The notes under the pieces were generated by a model that was not told where the DNA came from, did not search any database, and saw only the letters and a program-made list of their open reading frames with translations. DNA of 12,778 nt from SXMI01 sp964391365 (lineage in GTDB: Bacteria > Actinomycetota > Acidimicrobiia > Acidimicrobiales > Microtrichaceae): NCBI GenBank assembly GCA_964391365.1, contig CAYMKW010000089.1, positions 1 to 12,778 on the forward strand. The letters are read 5' to 3'. Every line of letters starts with the position of its first letter. Positions within the stretch are counted from its first letter, which is position 1. Position numbers and translations under genes: made by a program. Shown piece after piece: positions 5,846 through 12,604 of this stretch.

Positions 5846-6505
5846 TCAGCCCCGTCGGGCCTCGATGAGCGTGACCACCCCGGCGGCGATCTCGTCCGGG
5901 TCGCCCTCTCCGGAGACCCGCTCCAACAGGCCCCGACCGGCGAAGTACTCGATCATCGGTTCGGTCTGCTCCTGGTACCGCTCCAGGCGGACCTTCACCG
6001 CCTCCTCGGTGTCGTCCTCACGCTGGACGACCGTGCCGCCACACTCCGCACAGGTTCCCGACGTGGCCGAGTCGTCACGGCCCAGGGCGTAGATCGTCTT
6101 GCACTTCGTGCAGGTCCGACGCCTGGTGATCCGCTCCAGGACGACCGGGTCGCCCACCTGCAACTCGACGGCGACCGAGATCCCCTCCGGGGCGAGCAGG
6201 TCGTCGAGGAACGCCGCCTGTCCGTCGGTGCGGGGGTAGCCGTCCAGGATGAATCCGGCGGCCGCATCGGGCTCGGCGAGTCGGTCGCGGACGACGTCCT
6301 CCATGACGTCGTCCGGGACGAGCTGCCCGGCGTCCATGATCGCCCCGACCTTCTTCCCGAACTCCGTGCCCGAGGCCTTGGCGTCACGGAGCATGTCGCC
6401 GGTCGACACGTGCGGGATGGCGAACCGCTCACTCAGTCGCGTGGCGAGGGTGCCCTTGCCGGAGCCCTGCTTGCCGAAGACGATGATCCGCAACGGTGCT
6501 GCCAT
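5846..6505 (-). CDS. adk: Adenylate kinase with four-cysteine LID
   Basis: Adenylate kinase converts ATP + AMP to two ADP in the cytosol. The 219-residue product has the P-loop GKQGSGKGT (11-19), the AMP-binding STGDMLR (34-40), FILDGYPRT (85-93), a long LID (about 122-160) with Cys132, Cys135, Cys152 and Cys155 that should bind zinc, and DDTEEAVKVRLERY (164-177). Two P-loop positions differ from the common GPPGAGKGTQ: Lys-Gln replaces Pro-Pro, and Leu20 replaces the usual Gln. The essential lysine (Lys17) is kept. The ATG at 6505 is chosen because a GTG at 6538 adds eleven residues unlike the family. Ribosome binding is weak (GGGA). It follows secY by 76 bases, and no map gene follows it. 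Confidence 0.97.
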   Translation of the reverse strand: MAAPLRIIVFGKQGSGKGTLATRLSERFAIPHVSTGDMLRDAKASGTEFGKKVGAIMDAGQLVPDDVMEDVVRDRLAEPDAAAGFILDGYPRTDGQAAFLDDLLAPEGISVAVELQVGDPVVLERITRRRTCTKCKTIYALGRDDSATSGTCAECGGTVVQREDDTEEAVKVRLERYQEQTEPMIEYFAGRGLLERVSGEGDPDEIAAGVVTLIEARRG

Positions 6506-6542
6506 CAGGAAATCCCAACAGATCGGGGAGGACGGCACAAGT

Positions 6543-6559
6543 GGACCCGGAGCGGGCCC
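6543..6559 (-). promoter_or_regulatory. Hairpin in the secY-adk gap
   Basis: GGGCCCG-CTC-CGGGTCC folds as a 7-bp stem with one G-U pair and a 3-base loop, 22 bases after the secY stop. No T-run follows, so efficient Rho-independent termination is unlikely. It may protect the secY mRNA 3' end or lower adk expression. Only the pairing is seen. Confidence 0.35.
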
Positions 6560-6581
6560 CGTCCGTCGCTCACGTCGAGCC

Positions 6582-7913
6582 TCACTTCGAGGTGGACAGG
6601 AACCCTTCGTAGTTCCGCATCATGAGCTGGCTGTCGACCTGCTTCATGGTCTCGAGCGCCACACCGACCGCGATGAGCAGCGAGGTGCCGCCGATGGAGT
6701 AGGCGGCACCGCTGCCGTTGGCCCCCAGGAGGAACCGGATGAGGAGCGTCGGCGTGATGGCCAGGATGGCGATGAAGATCGCGCCGGGCAGGGTGATCCG
6801 GTTGAGCACACGGGTCAGGTAGCTCTCGGTCTGCGGACCCGGACGGATGCCCGGGATGAAGCCGCCCTGCTTCCGCAGGTTGTCCGCCTGCTGGACGGGG
6901 TCGAAGGCGATCGCCGTGTAGAAGTACGTGAAGCCGACGATCAGCAGGCCCAGGACCAACAGGTAGAAGGGGTTCACCGTGTTGGCCAGGTTGTCGTTGA
7001 TCCAGGAGGACACCGAGGCACCCCAGCCGTCCGACGGCAGGACCTGCGACAGGAGCACCGGCAGGTTGATGACGGCGCTGGCGAAGATGATCGGAACCAC
7101 GCCGGCCTGGTTGACCTTGAGCGGGATGTAGGTGCTCTGGCCGGCGTACATGCGCCGACCGACGACCCGCTTGGCGAACTGCACCGGGATGCGGCGCTGG
7201 CCCTGCTCGACGAAGACGATGAAGACGAGCAGCACCAGGAAGAAGGCGATGAAGATGGCCAGCTTCGTGGCGCCGTTCTCGGCGGCGTAGACGGCCGAGA
7301 ACGCACTGGGGAGGCCGGACACGACCGAGCAGAAGATGATGAGCGACATGCCGTTGCCGATGCCGCGATTGGTGATGAGCTCACCCATCCACATCAGCAG
7401 CGCCGAGCCTGCGGTGAAGGTCGTGACGATCAGCAACACCGTCTGGGGCGTGAAGTTCGGGACCAGGTCCAGGTTGGACTGTCCGCCGGTCAGGCCGCCG
7501 CCACCGTTGTGGAAGAGGAACACGAGCCCCGTCGACTGCAGGACCGAGATCCCGATCGTGAGGTAGCGGGTCCACTGGGTGGTCTTCCGCTGCCCGACCG
7601 CCCCCTGCTGCTGCCACTCCTGCAGCTTCGGGATCACCACCGTGAGGATCTGCATGATGATCGATGCCGTGATGTACGGCATGATCCCCAGCGCGAACAG
7701 GCTGAACCGGGTGAGCGCACGACCCGAGAACAACTGCAGGAAGGCGAGGACGCCGCCCTCCCGGGCCTGGTCCTCGATGGCCGTGACGGCGTTCTGGTCG
7801 ATGCCCGGCACCGGCAGGTACGAACCGAACCGGTACAGGACCAGCATGAACACGGTGAACAGCACCTTGTTCCGCAGGTCCGGGATCTTGACGATGTTCC
7901 CGATTCGAGACAC
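6582..7913 (-). CDS. secY: Protein translocase subunit SecY
   Basis: SecY is the channel of the SecYEG translocon in the cytoplasmic membrane. The 443-residue product has the usual length and about ten hydrophobic segments near residues 16-35, 71-95, 117-136, 158-178, 186-205, 217-236, 269-291, 314-335, 374-396 and 405-424. Family signatures include YLPVPGID (32-39), LGIMPYITASIIMQIL (75-90), GIGNGMSLIIF (184-194), the ribosome-facing loop with KRVVGRRMYAGQSTYIPLKVNQAG, and the C-terminal ETMKQVDSQLMMRNYEGFL (421-439). The start is GTG at 7913 with AGGGAG five bases upstream. A 155-base gap separates it from rplO, so independent regulation is possible even though secY usually ends the spc operon. 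Confidence 0.98.
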   Translation of the reverse strand: MSRIGNIVKIPDLRNKVLFTVFMLVLYRFGSYLPVPGIDQNAVTAIEDQAREGGVLAFLQLFSGRALTRFSLFALGIMPYITASIIMQILTVVIPKLQEWQQQGAVGQRKTTQWTRYLTIGISVLQSTGLVFLFHNGGGGLTGGQSNLDLVPNFTPQTVLLIVTTFTAGSALLMWMGELITNRGIGNGMSLIIFCSVVSGLPSAFSAVYAAENGATKLAIFIAFFLVLLVFIVFVEQGQRRIPVQFAKRVVGRRMYAGQSTYIPLKVNQAGVVPIIFASAVINLPVLLSQVLPSDGWGASVSSWINDNLANTVNPFYLLVLGLLIVGFTYFYTAIAFDPVQQADNLRKQGGFIPGIRPGPQTESYLTRVLNRITLPGAIFIAILAITPTLLIRFLLGANGSGAAYSIGGTSLLIAVGVALETMKQVDSQLMMRNYEGFLSTSK

Positions 7914-8068
7914 TGCTGCTCCCTGACCCGGAATCGGGCCGACTCGTGTGCCGGTGAACGGATGGCGTACCGCCCCGGTCCCGCATCGCCGGGACGTCTA
8001 CCCGAGCAAGGTAGCCGACCGCCCGCCGGGCGACCGCACGACCGGTCGGGCGCCGCGGCCCGGCCGAC
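7914..8068 (-). other. 155-base rplO-secY intergenic region with hairpins
   Basis: This is the longest gap in the window. On the minus strand it holds an imperfect GC-rich hairpin soon after the rplO stop (CGGGC-CGCGGC-GCCCG core) and a perfect GTCCCG-GCGATG-CGGGAC hairpin (7995-7978). A TACCTT box (8013-8008) resembles a -10 element, but no TTGnnn lies at the proper distance. No open frame with codon use like the neighbours is visible. It could be a secY leader with a weak promoter or an attenuator. I cannot choose between these from sequence. Confidence 0.4.
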
Positions 8069-8554
8069 TCAGCGGTTGGTGTGGGCGCTCCCCGAGAAGG
8101 CGGGGCGGACCTTGAACGGGAGCGGCAGGCGCTCGAGGGTCCCGCCCGCACCCGTGATGGCCGCCTCTGCCGATGCCGAGGCGGCGTGCACCCGGACGGT
8201 GACGGCGCGGTTCAGTTCACCGCGACCGAGCACCTTGACCAGGGCACCCTTGGAGACCAGCCCGACGGAGCGGAGGGTCTCGGGGGTCACCTCGTCCAGG
8301 CCCGATGCCTCGATCGTGTCCAGGTTCACGGCCTGGTACTCGACGCGGAACGGGTTGTTGAACCCGCGGAGCTTGGGGACCCGCATGCTCAGGGGCAGCT
8401 GGCCGCCCTCGAAGCTCGCCGGGATGGTGCCGCGGGCCTTCTGGCCCTTGGTCCCCCGGCCTGCGGTCTTACCACCCTTGCCGCTGGTGCCGCGTCCGAC
8501 GCGCTTGCGTCGCTTGCGGGAGCCGTCGGCCGGCTTCAGGTCGTGGATCTTCAT
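8069..8554 (-). CDS. rplO: 50S ribosomal protein L15
   Basis: L15 is a large-subunit protein assembling late around the central protuberance base. The 161-residue product starts MKIHDLKPADGSRKRRKR and carries the glycine/basic signature RVGRGTSGKGGKTAGRGTKG (18-37), FEGGQLPLSMRVPKLRGFNN (48-67) and a C-terminal globular domain. It is slightly longer than the common ~147. The ATG at 8554 overlaps the rpmD stop (ATGA), and GAGG lies about four bases upstream. Confidence 0.97.
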   Translation of the reverse strand: MKIHDLKPADGSRKRRKRVGRGTSGKGGKTAGRGTKGQKARGTIPASFEGGQLPLSMRVPKLRGFNNPFRVEYQAVNLDTIEASGLDEVTPETLRSVGLVSKGALVKVLGRGELNRAVTVRVHAASASAEAAITGAGGTLERLPLPFKVRPAFSGSAHTNR

Positions 8555-8760
8555 TCCGCCTCGGTTCGCTCAGCCGACCCGTCGACGACCGAGAACTCGA
8601 CCAGGTGCGGGACCTTGGCGAGCTGACCCCGGACGTCGGGGGTGTCGGGGAGGGTGTGGGTCTTGCCGATCCGGCCCAGGCCGAGGGCGCGGAGGGTCCC
8701 CCGCTGCTTCGGCTTGGTCCCGATCGCCGATCGGACCTGGGTCACCTGGATCTGCGACAT
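8551..8760 (-). CDS. rpmD: 50S ribosomal protein L30
   Basis: L30 is a small surface protein of the large subunit. The 69-residue product has the family pattern IQVTQVRSAIGTKPKQRGTL (4-23), LGLGRIGKTHTLPDTPDVRG (26-45) and KVPHLVEF. An acidic tail of about ten residues makes it a little longer than the usual ~60. The ATG at 8760 overlaps the rpsE stop (TGATG), with GAGGT six bases upstream. Confidence 0.97.
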   Translation of the reverse strand: MSQIQVTQVRSAIGTKPKQRGTLRALGLGRIGKTHTLPDTPDVRGQLAKVPHLVEFSVVDGSAERTEAE

Positions 8761-9326
8761 CAGGCCACCTCGAAGGGCTCGGGCGCCGGGCCGCGCTCGG
8801 ACTCCTGGTAGGCCCGGAGCAGACCGGCGGGGATGATCTCGTCGACCGGGAGGCCACGGAGCGCAGCGATCTCGTCGGGACGCCGCAGGTCCTGGAGCCC
8901 GGCGACGGTCGCCTTGGCGACGTTGATGTAGTTGGACGAGCCCAACGACTTGCAGAGCACGTCGCGGATGCCCGCCTCCTCGAGGATCGCCCGGGCGGCG
9001 CCGCCGGCGATCACACCGGTACCGGGGGCGGCCGGCTTCAGGAGCACCCGCCCCGCACCGACCACACCGAGCACGGGGTGGATGATCGTGCCACCGGCCA
9101 GCGGGACCGTGAACAGGTTGCGGCGGGCCTCCTCGGTGCCCTTCTGGATGGCGAGGGGCACCTCCTTGGCCTTGCCGTAGCCCAGGCCGACGCGCCCGGC
9201 GCCGTCACCGATCACGACGAGTGCCGTGAACGAGAACCGCCGACCACCCTTCACGACCTTGGCCACGCGGTTGATGTTGATGACCCGCGACTCCCGGAGC
9301 TGCAGGTCGGACTCGTTGATGCTCAT
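8760..9326 (-). CDS. rpsE: 30S ribosomal protein S5
   Basis: S5 contributes to decoding accuracy and mRNA unwinding on the small subunit. The 188-residue product has the N-terminal double-stranded-RNA-binding domain with ININRVAKVVKGGRRFSFTA (16-35) and GDGAGRVGLGYGKAKEVPLA (40-59). The C-terminal domain follows with AAPGTGVIAGGAARAILEEAGI (99-120) and the SLGSSNYINVAKAT segment. The ATG at 9326 overlaps the rplR stop (TGATG), and GGAG lies five bases upstream. Confidence 0.98.
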   Translation of the reverse strand: MSINESDLQLRESRVININRVAKVVKGGRRFSFTALVVIGDGAGRVGLGYGKAKEVPLAIQKGTEEARRNLFTVPLAGGTIIHPVLGVVGAGRVLLKPAAPGTGVIAGGAARAILEEAGIRDVLCKSLGSSNYINVAKATVAGLQDLRRPDEIAALRGLPVDEIIPAGLLRAYQESERGPAPEPFEVA

Positions 9327-9691
9327 CAGAACTCCAGTCCAGCTGCCCGGGCAGCGTCGGCGACCGCAGCGATGCGGCCGTGGTAGCGGAAGCCACCTCG
9401 ATCGAACACGACCTGATCCACACCGGCCTCCTTCGCCCGCTCGGCGACGAGCGTGCCGACCCGCGTGGCGGCATCGACGTTGGACGTTCCACCGCCGCGG
9501 AGGTCGCTCTCCAGCGTGCTCGCGGCGCACAGGGTCCTGCCGTTCACGTCGTCGATCACCTGGGCCACCACGTGGCGGTTGGATCGGAACACGGCCAGAC
9601 GGGGCCGCGCCGCGGTGCCGCGCACCTGCTTGCGGACCCGGACGTGACGCCGGATCCGACTGTCCCGCTTCTGCTTCGCTGAGTCGCTCAC
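9326..9691 (-). CDS. rplR: 50S ribosomal protein L18
   Basis: L18 binds 5S rRNA with L5 in the central protuberance. The 121-residue product has a basic N-terminus (KRDSRIRRHVRVRKQVRGTA), PRLAVFRSNRHVVAQVIDD (30-48), and the tail with VFDRGGFRYHGRIAAVADAARAAGLEF typical of the family. The start is GTG at 9691, 22 bases after rplF. The upstream GGGAG is about ten bases away, a moderate site. Confidence 0.98.
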   Translation of the reverse strand: MSDSAKQKRDSRIRRHVRVRKQVRGTAARPRLAVFRSNRHVVAQVIDDVNGRTLCAASTLESDLRGGGTSNVDAATRVGTLVAERAKEAGVDQVVFDRGGFRYHGRIAAVADAARAAGLEF

Positions 9692-9713
9692 GACTGCACC
9701 ACTCCCGACGTGC

Positions 9714-10253
9714 TCACTTGCCGGCCTTACCGGCCTTGCGGCGGACGTGCTCGTCGACGTACCGGATGCCCTTGCCCTTGTAGGGCTCGGGCTTCCGCCA
9801 CTGCCGGATGTTCGCGGCCACCTGGCCGACGAGCTGCTTGTCGATCCCGTGCACCTCGATGCGGGTGGGCTGGGGGACGACGAACTGGATCCCCTCGGGG
9901 GCCTCGACGAACACCGGGTGGGAGAAGCCGAGCGACAGCTCGAGCCCCTCCGAACCCTTGGCGGCGGCCCGGAAGCCGACGCCCACGATGTCGAGGTCCT
10001 TCTGGAACCCGGTGGTCACGCCCGTCACCATGTTCTGGACGAGCGAACGGATCAACCCGTGGAGGGCCCGACTCGGCTTCGAGTCGTCGGCGCGCTCCAC
10101 CGTCAGGACGTCGCCGTCCTGGCTGACGGTGATGGGCGCCGGGAGCTCACGGGAGAGCTCGCCCTTCGGGCCGGTGACCGAGATCGACTCGGCGGTGACC
10201 GAGACGGTCACGCCGGCGGGAACGGTGATCGGGGCCTTGCCGATGCGGGACAT
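9714..10253 (-). CDS. rplF: 50S ribosomal protein L6
   Basis: L6 lies near the GTPase-associated centre and the sarcin-ricin loop of the large subunit. The 179-residue product has two repeated domains, starts MSRIGKAPITVPAGV and ends with the signature PEPYKGKGIRY (155-165) and a basic tail. Length is typical. The ATG at 10253 is chosen over upstream in-frame codons because of the family N-terminus and a GAGG five bases upstream. It follows rpsH by 7 bases. Confidence 0.98.
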   Translation of the reverse strand: MSRIGKAPITVPAGVTVSVTAESISVTGPKGELSRELPAPITVSQDGDVLTVERADDSKPSRALHGLIRSLVQNMVTGVTTGFQKDLDIVGVGFRAAAKGSEGLELSLGFSHPVFVEAPEGIQFVVPQPTRIEVHGIDKQLVGQVAANIRQWRKPEPYKGKGIRYVDEHVRRKAGKAGK

Positions 10254-10260
10254 CAGAACC

Positions 10261-10665
10261 TCACCAGACGTGGCACAGGACCTCACCGCCGACACGCTGA
10301 CGGCGTGCCTCACGGTCGGTCATGAGCCCCTTGCTCGTGGACAGGACGGCGATACCGAGACCGCCGAGCACCCGCTCCACCTCGTCGTACTTGCGGTACA
10401 CCCGCAGGCCCGGCTTGGAGACGCGGCGCAGGCCGGAGATGACCCGCTTGCGCTGCGGCGAGTACTTCATGTCGATGCTCAGGAAGCGGCCGGGACCCTC
10501 GGGGTCGTCCTCGATCTCGAAGCCCCCGATGTAGCCCTCGCGCTGGAGCACGACGGCCAGGGCCTCCTTCAGCTTGGACGACGGCATCCGGACGTCGTCG
10601 TGCATTGCGATGTTGGCGTTGCGGATGCGGGTCAGCATGTCGGCCAACGGGTCGGTCATGGTCAT
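10261..10665 (-). CDS. rpsH: 30S ribosomal protein S8
   Basis: S8 is a primary 16S rRNA-binding protein of the 30S central domain. In E. coli it represses the spc operon. The 134-residue product contains DPLADMLTRIRNAN (5-18), the central SxxKxxLAxVL pattern and the C-terminal signature STSKGLMTDREARRQRVGGE (109-128) ending CHVW. The ATG at 10665 is preferred over a second ATG at 10659 because GGGAGG sits eight bases from the first. It lies 16 bases after rpsZ. Confidence 0.98.
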   Translation of the reverse strand: MTMTDPLADMLTRIRNANIAMHDDVRMPSSKLKEALAVVLQREGYIGGFEIEDDPEGPGRFLSIDMKYSPQRKRVISGLRRVSKPGLRVYRKYDEVERVLGGLGIAVLSTSKGLMTDREARRQRVGGEVLCHVW

Positions 10666-10681
10666 CGTCGATCGCCTCCCG

Positions 10682-10867
10682 TCACCAGCTCGCCTTGGTC
10701 ACACCGGGGATCTCACCCGAGTGCGCCAGTTCACGGAGACACACGCGACACAGGCCGAACTTGCGGTACACCGACCGCGGCCGACCGCACCGGCGGCAGC
10801 GGGTGTAGGCCCGCACCTTGAACTTCGGCTTGCGCTGCTGCTTCTGCTTCAGAGCTTCGGTCGCCAT
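10682..10867 (-). CDS. rpsZ: 30S ribosomal protein S14, zinc-binding type Z
   Basis: S14 binds 16S rRNA in the 30S head. The 61-residue product is the short zinc-ribbon form with Cys24, Cys27, Cys40 and Cys43 (CRRC and CRVC) and the end HSGEIPGVTKASW. The ATG at 10867 is one base after the rplE stop. An in-frame upstream ATG (10885) would add six residues and overlap rplE. The Shine-Dalgarno (AAGG, about twelve bases away) is weak, so coupling to rplE is likely. rpsN is the name used in some annotations. Confidence 0.98.
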   Translation of the reverse strand: MATEALKQKQQRKPKFKVRAYTRCRRCGRPRSVYRKFGLCRVCLRELAHSGEIPGVTKASW

Positions 10868-10868
10868 G

Positions 10869-11435
10869 TCACTGCTGCCCTTCACGTCGGAACGGGAAGC
10901 CGAAGGCGTCGAGCAGTGCCCGCCCCTCGGCGTTGGTCTGTGCGGTCGTCACGATGGTGATGTCCATCCCCCGCGAGGCATCGACCTTGTCGTAGTCGAT
11001 CTCCGGGAAGATCAGCTGCTCGGTGACGCCGAAGGTGTAGTTGCCACGGCCGTCGAAGCTCTTGGGCGACAGGCCCCGGAAGTCACGGATCCGCGGGATC
11101 GCCAGGGTGACCAGCCGGTCGAAGAACTCCCACATCCGGTCACCCCGGAGGGTCACCTTCACGCCGATCGCATTGCCCTCACGGAGCTTGAAGCCGGCGA
11201 TCGACTTCTTGGCCCGGGTCACGATCGGCTTCTGGCCACAGATGGTGGTGAGGTCCTCGACGACCTTGTCGATGAGGCCCTTGTTGTCGACGGCCTTGCC
11301 GACACCCACGTTCACCACGATCTTCTCGAGGCGGGGCACCTGCATGACGTTGGGCAGCTCGAGGGTCTGCTGCAGCGCCGAGCGGAGCTCGTCGTTGTAG
11401 CGCGCCTTCAGCCTGGGCAGGGTCGTGGTGCTCAC
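10869..11435 (-). CDS. rplE: 50S ribosomal protein L5
   Basis: L5 binds 5S rRNA and contacts P-site tRNA from the central protuberance. The 188-residue product has VPRLEKIVVNVGVGKA (33-48), GQKPIVTRAKKSIAGFKLRE (67-86), IPRIRDFRGL (113-122) and GNYTFGVTEQLIFPEI (131-146). The start is GTG at 11435 in a GTGA overlap with the rplX stop, and a strong GGAGGTGA ends close upstream. Length is typical of actinobacterial L5. Confidence 0.98.
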   Translation of the reverse strand: MSTTTLPRLKARYNDELRSALQQTLELPNVMQVPRLEKIVVNVGVGKAVDNKGLIDKVVEDLTTICGQKPIVTRAKKSIAGFKLREGNAIGVKVTLRGDRMWEFFDRLVTLAIPRIRDFRGLSPKSFDGRGNYTFGVTEQLIFPEIDYDKVDASRGMDITIVTTAQTNAEGRALLDAFGFPFRREGQQ

Positions 11436-11737
11436 ACTTCACCTCCGCTCCGGCGGGCGATCCGGGTCTTCGTCCCATCAGCGTCCACCCGGTAGCCGAC
11501 ACGGGTCGGGCGGCCGTCGGAGTCGATCAACGCCACGTTCGAGACGTCGATCGGGACGACCTTGTCGATGATTCCGCCCTGCTGCATGGCACGGGTCGGC
11601 TTCTGGTGGCGCTTGGCCACGTTCACGCCCTCGACCGTCACCTTGTTGGTCTTGGGGTGGACGGCGATGACCTCGCCCTCCTTGCCGCGGTCCTTGCCGC
11701 TGAGCACCCGGACACGGTCACCCTTGCGGATCTTCAT
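11432..11737 (-). CDS. rplX: 50S ribosomal protein L24
   Basis: L24 initiates large-subunit assembly near the tunnel exit. The 101-residue product holds the KOW motif at residues 5-31 (KGDRVRVLSGKDRGKEGEVI), then VEGVNVAKRHQKPT (35-48) and a C-terminal half with VGYRVDADGTKTRIARRSG. The ATG at 11737 overlaps the rplN stop (TGATG) and has a strong GGAGGT six bases upstream. Confidence 0.98.
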   Translation of the reverse strand: MKIRKGDRVRVLSGKDRGKEGEVIAVHPKTNKVTVEGVNVAKRHQKPTRAMQQGGIIDKVVPIDVSNVALIDSDGRPTRVGYRVDADGTKTRIARRSGGEV

Positions 11738-12105
11738 CAGATCACCTCCGGTGCCAGCGACACGATGCGCATGAACTTCTTGTCGCGGAGCTCACGGCCG
11801 ACCGGGCCGAAGATGCGGGTTCCCCGCGGCTGCTTCTGGTCGTTGATGAGCACGGCGGCGTTCTCGTCGAAGCGGATGTAGCTGCCGTCCGGACGACGCT
11901 TCTCCTTCTTGACCCGAACGACGACGCACTTGACGACCTCGCCCTTCTTGACGGCGGCGCCGGGCAGTGCGTCCTTGACCGTGGCGACGACGACGTCGCC
12001 GATCGAGGCGTAGCGCCGACGCGAACCGCCGAGCACCTTGATCACGAGGATCTCCTTGGCGCCGGAGTTGTCGGCCACCTTCAGGCGGCTCTCCTGCTGG
12101 ATCAT
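11737..12105 (-). CDS. rplN: 50S ribosomal protein L14
   Basis: L14 sits at the subunit interface and helps form an intersubunit bridge. The 122-residue product has the canonical start MIQQESRLKVADNSGAKE, then VLGGSRRRYASIGDVVVATV (24-43), KGEVVKCVVVRVKKEKRRPD (54-73), GTRIFGPVGRELRD and the end SLAPEVI. The ATG at 12105 overlaps the rpsQ stop by four bases (ATGA), with GGAG eight bases upstream. Confidence 0.99.
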   Translation of the reverse strand: MIQQESRLKVADNSGAKEILVIKVLGGSRRRYASIGDVVVATVKDALPGAAVKKGEVVKCVVVRVKKEKRRPDGSYIRFDENAAVLINDQKQPRGTRIFGPVGRELRDKKFMRIVSLAPEVI

Positions 12106-12374
12106 CGGGCACGCTCCAGGACCTCGACCACGCGCCAGCGCTTGGTCTTGGACAGCGGGCGGGTCTCCATGACCCGCACGCGGTCGCCGATGTTCAGGTC
12201 GTTCGCCTCGTCGTGGACGTACAGCTTCTTGTCCTGCTGCATCGTCTTGGAGTACTTCCGGTGCCGAACACGCTCGGTGACGGTCACGACGGCGGTCCGA
12301 TCCATCTTGTTGGACGTGACGATGCCCTCTCGGACCTTCCGGGCGTTGCGCTCGGTCGTGGTCTCGTCGCTCAT
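12102..12374 (-). CDS. rpsQ: 30S ribosomal protein S17
   Basis: S17 is an OB-fold primary 16S rRNA-binding protein. The 90-residue product has REGIVTSNKMDRTAVVTVTE (15-34), HRKYSKTMQQDKKLYVHDE (38-56) and IGDRVRVMETRPLSKTKRW (62-80). The ATG at 12374 overlaps the rpmC stop (TGATG) and has GGAGGT eight bases upstream. L29-S17-L14-L24-L5 is the standard order. Confidence 0.98.
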   Translation of the reverse strand: MSDETTTERNARKVREGIVTSNKMDRTAVVTVTERVRHRKYSKTMQQDKKLYVHDEANDLNIGDRVRVMETRPLSKTKRWRVVEVLERAR

Positions 12375-12604
12375 CAGGACCCACCTCCCTGGGTGGCCTC
12401 GGCCGCCTCGGCGGCGTCGATCTCTCGGTGACGCAGCTCGGTCAGCGCCCGGGCGATGTCCCGCTTGGTCTGCTTGATCCGGGCCGAGTTCTCGAGCTGG
12501 CCGGTGGCCAGCTGGAAACGCAGCTTGAACAGGCGATCGCGCTCCTGGTCGAGGAACTCCACCAGCTGGGCGTCACCGAGCTCGCGCACGTTGGTGTCCG
12601 CCAT
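12374..12604 (-). CDS. rpmC: 50S ribosomal protein L29
   Basis: L29 is a two-helix protein at the exit tunnel, near the binding site of trigger factor and SRP. The 76-residue product has VRELGDAQLVEFLDQERDRL (6-25), the signature LFKLRFQLATGQLENSARI (25-43) and KQTKRDIARALTELRHRE. An Ala/Glu/Gly tail adds about ten residues. The ATG at 12604 overlaps the rplP stop (TGATG) and has GGAGG seven bases upstream. Confidence 0.97.
   Translation of the reverse strand: MADTNVRELGDAQLVEFLDQERDRLFKLRFQLATGQLENSARIKQTKRDIARALTELRHREIDAAEAAEATQGGGS

Noticed and set aside
6506..6538. Longer adk from GTG 6538
   Set aside because: Adds eleven residues not seen in adenylate kinases; the ATG at 6505 gives the normal N-terminus.
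6249..9386. Very long plus-strand open frame (about 1045 codons)
   Set aside because: It is exactly antisense to adk, secY, rplO, rpmD and rpsE. Its product is low-complexity (Arg/Gly/Asp/His/Glu-rich) with no recognisable domain. Such frames are expected opposite high-GC coding sequence.
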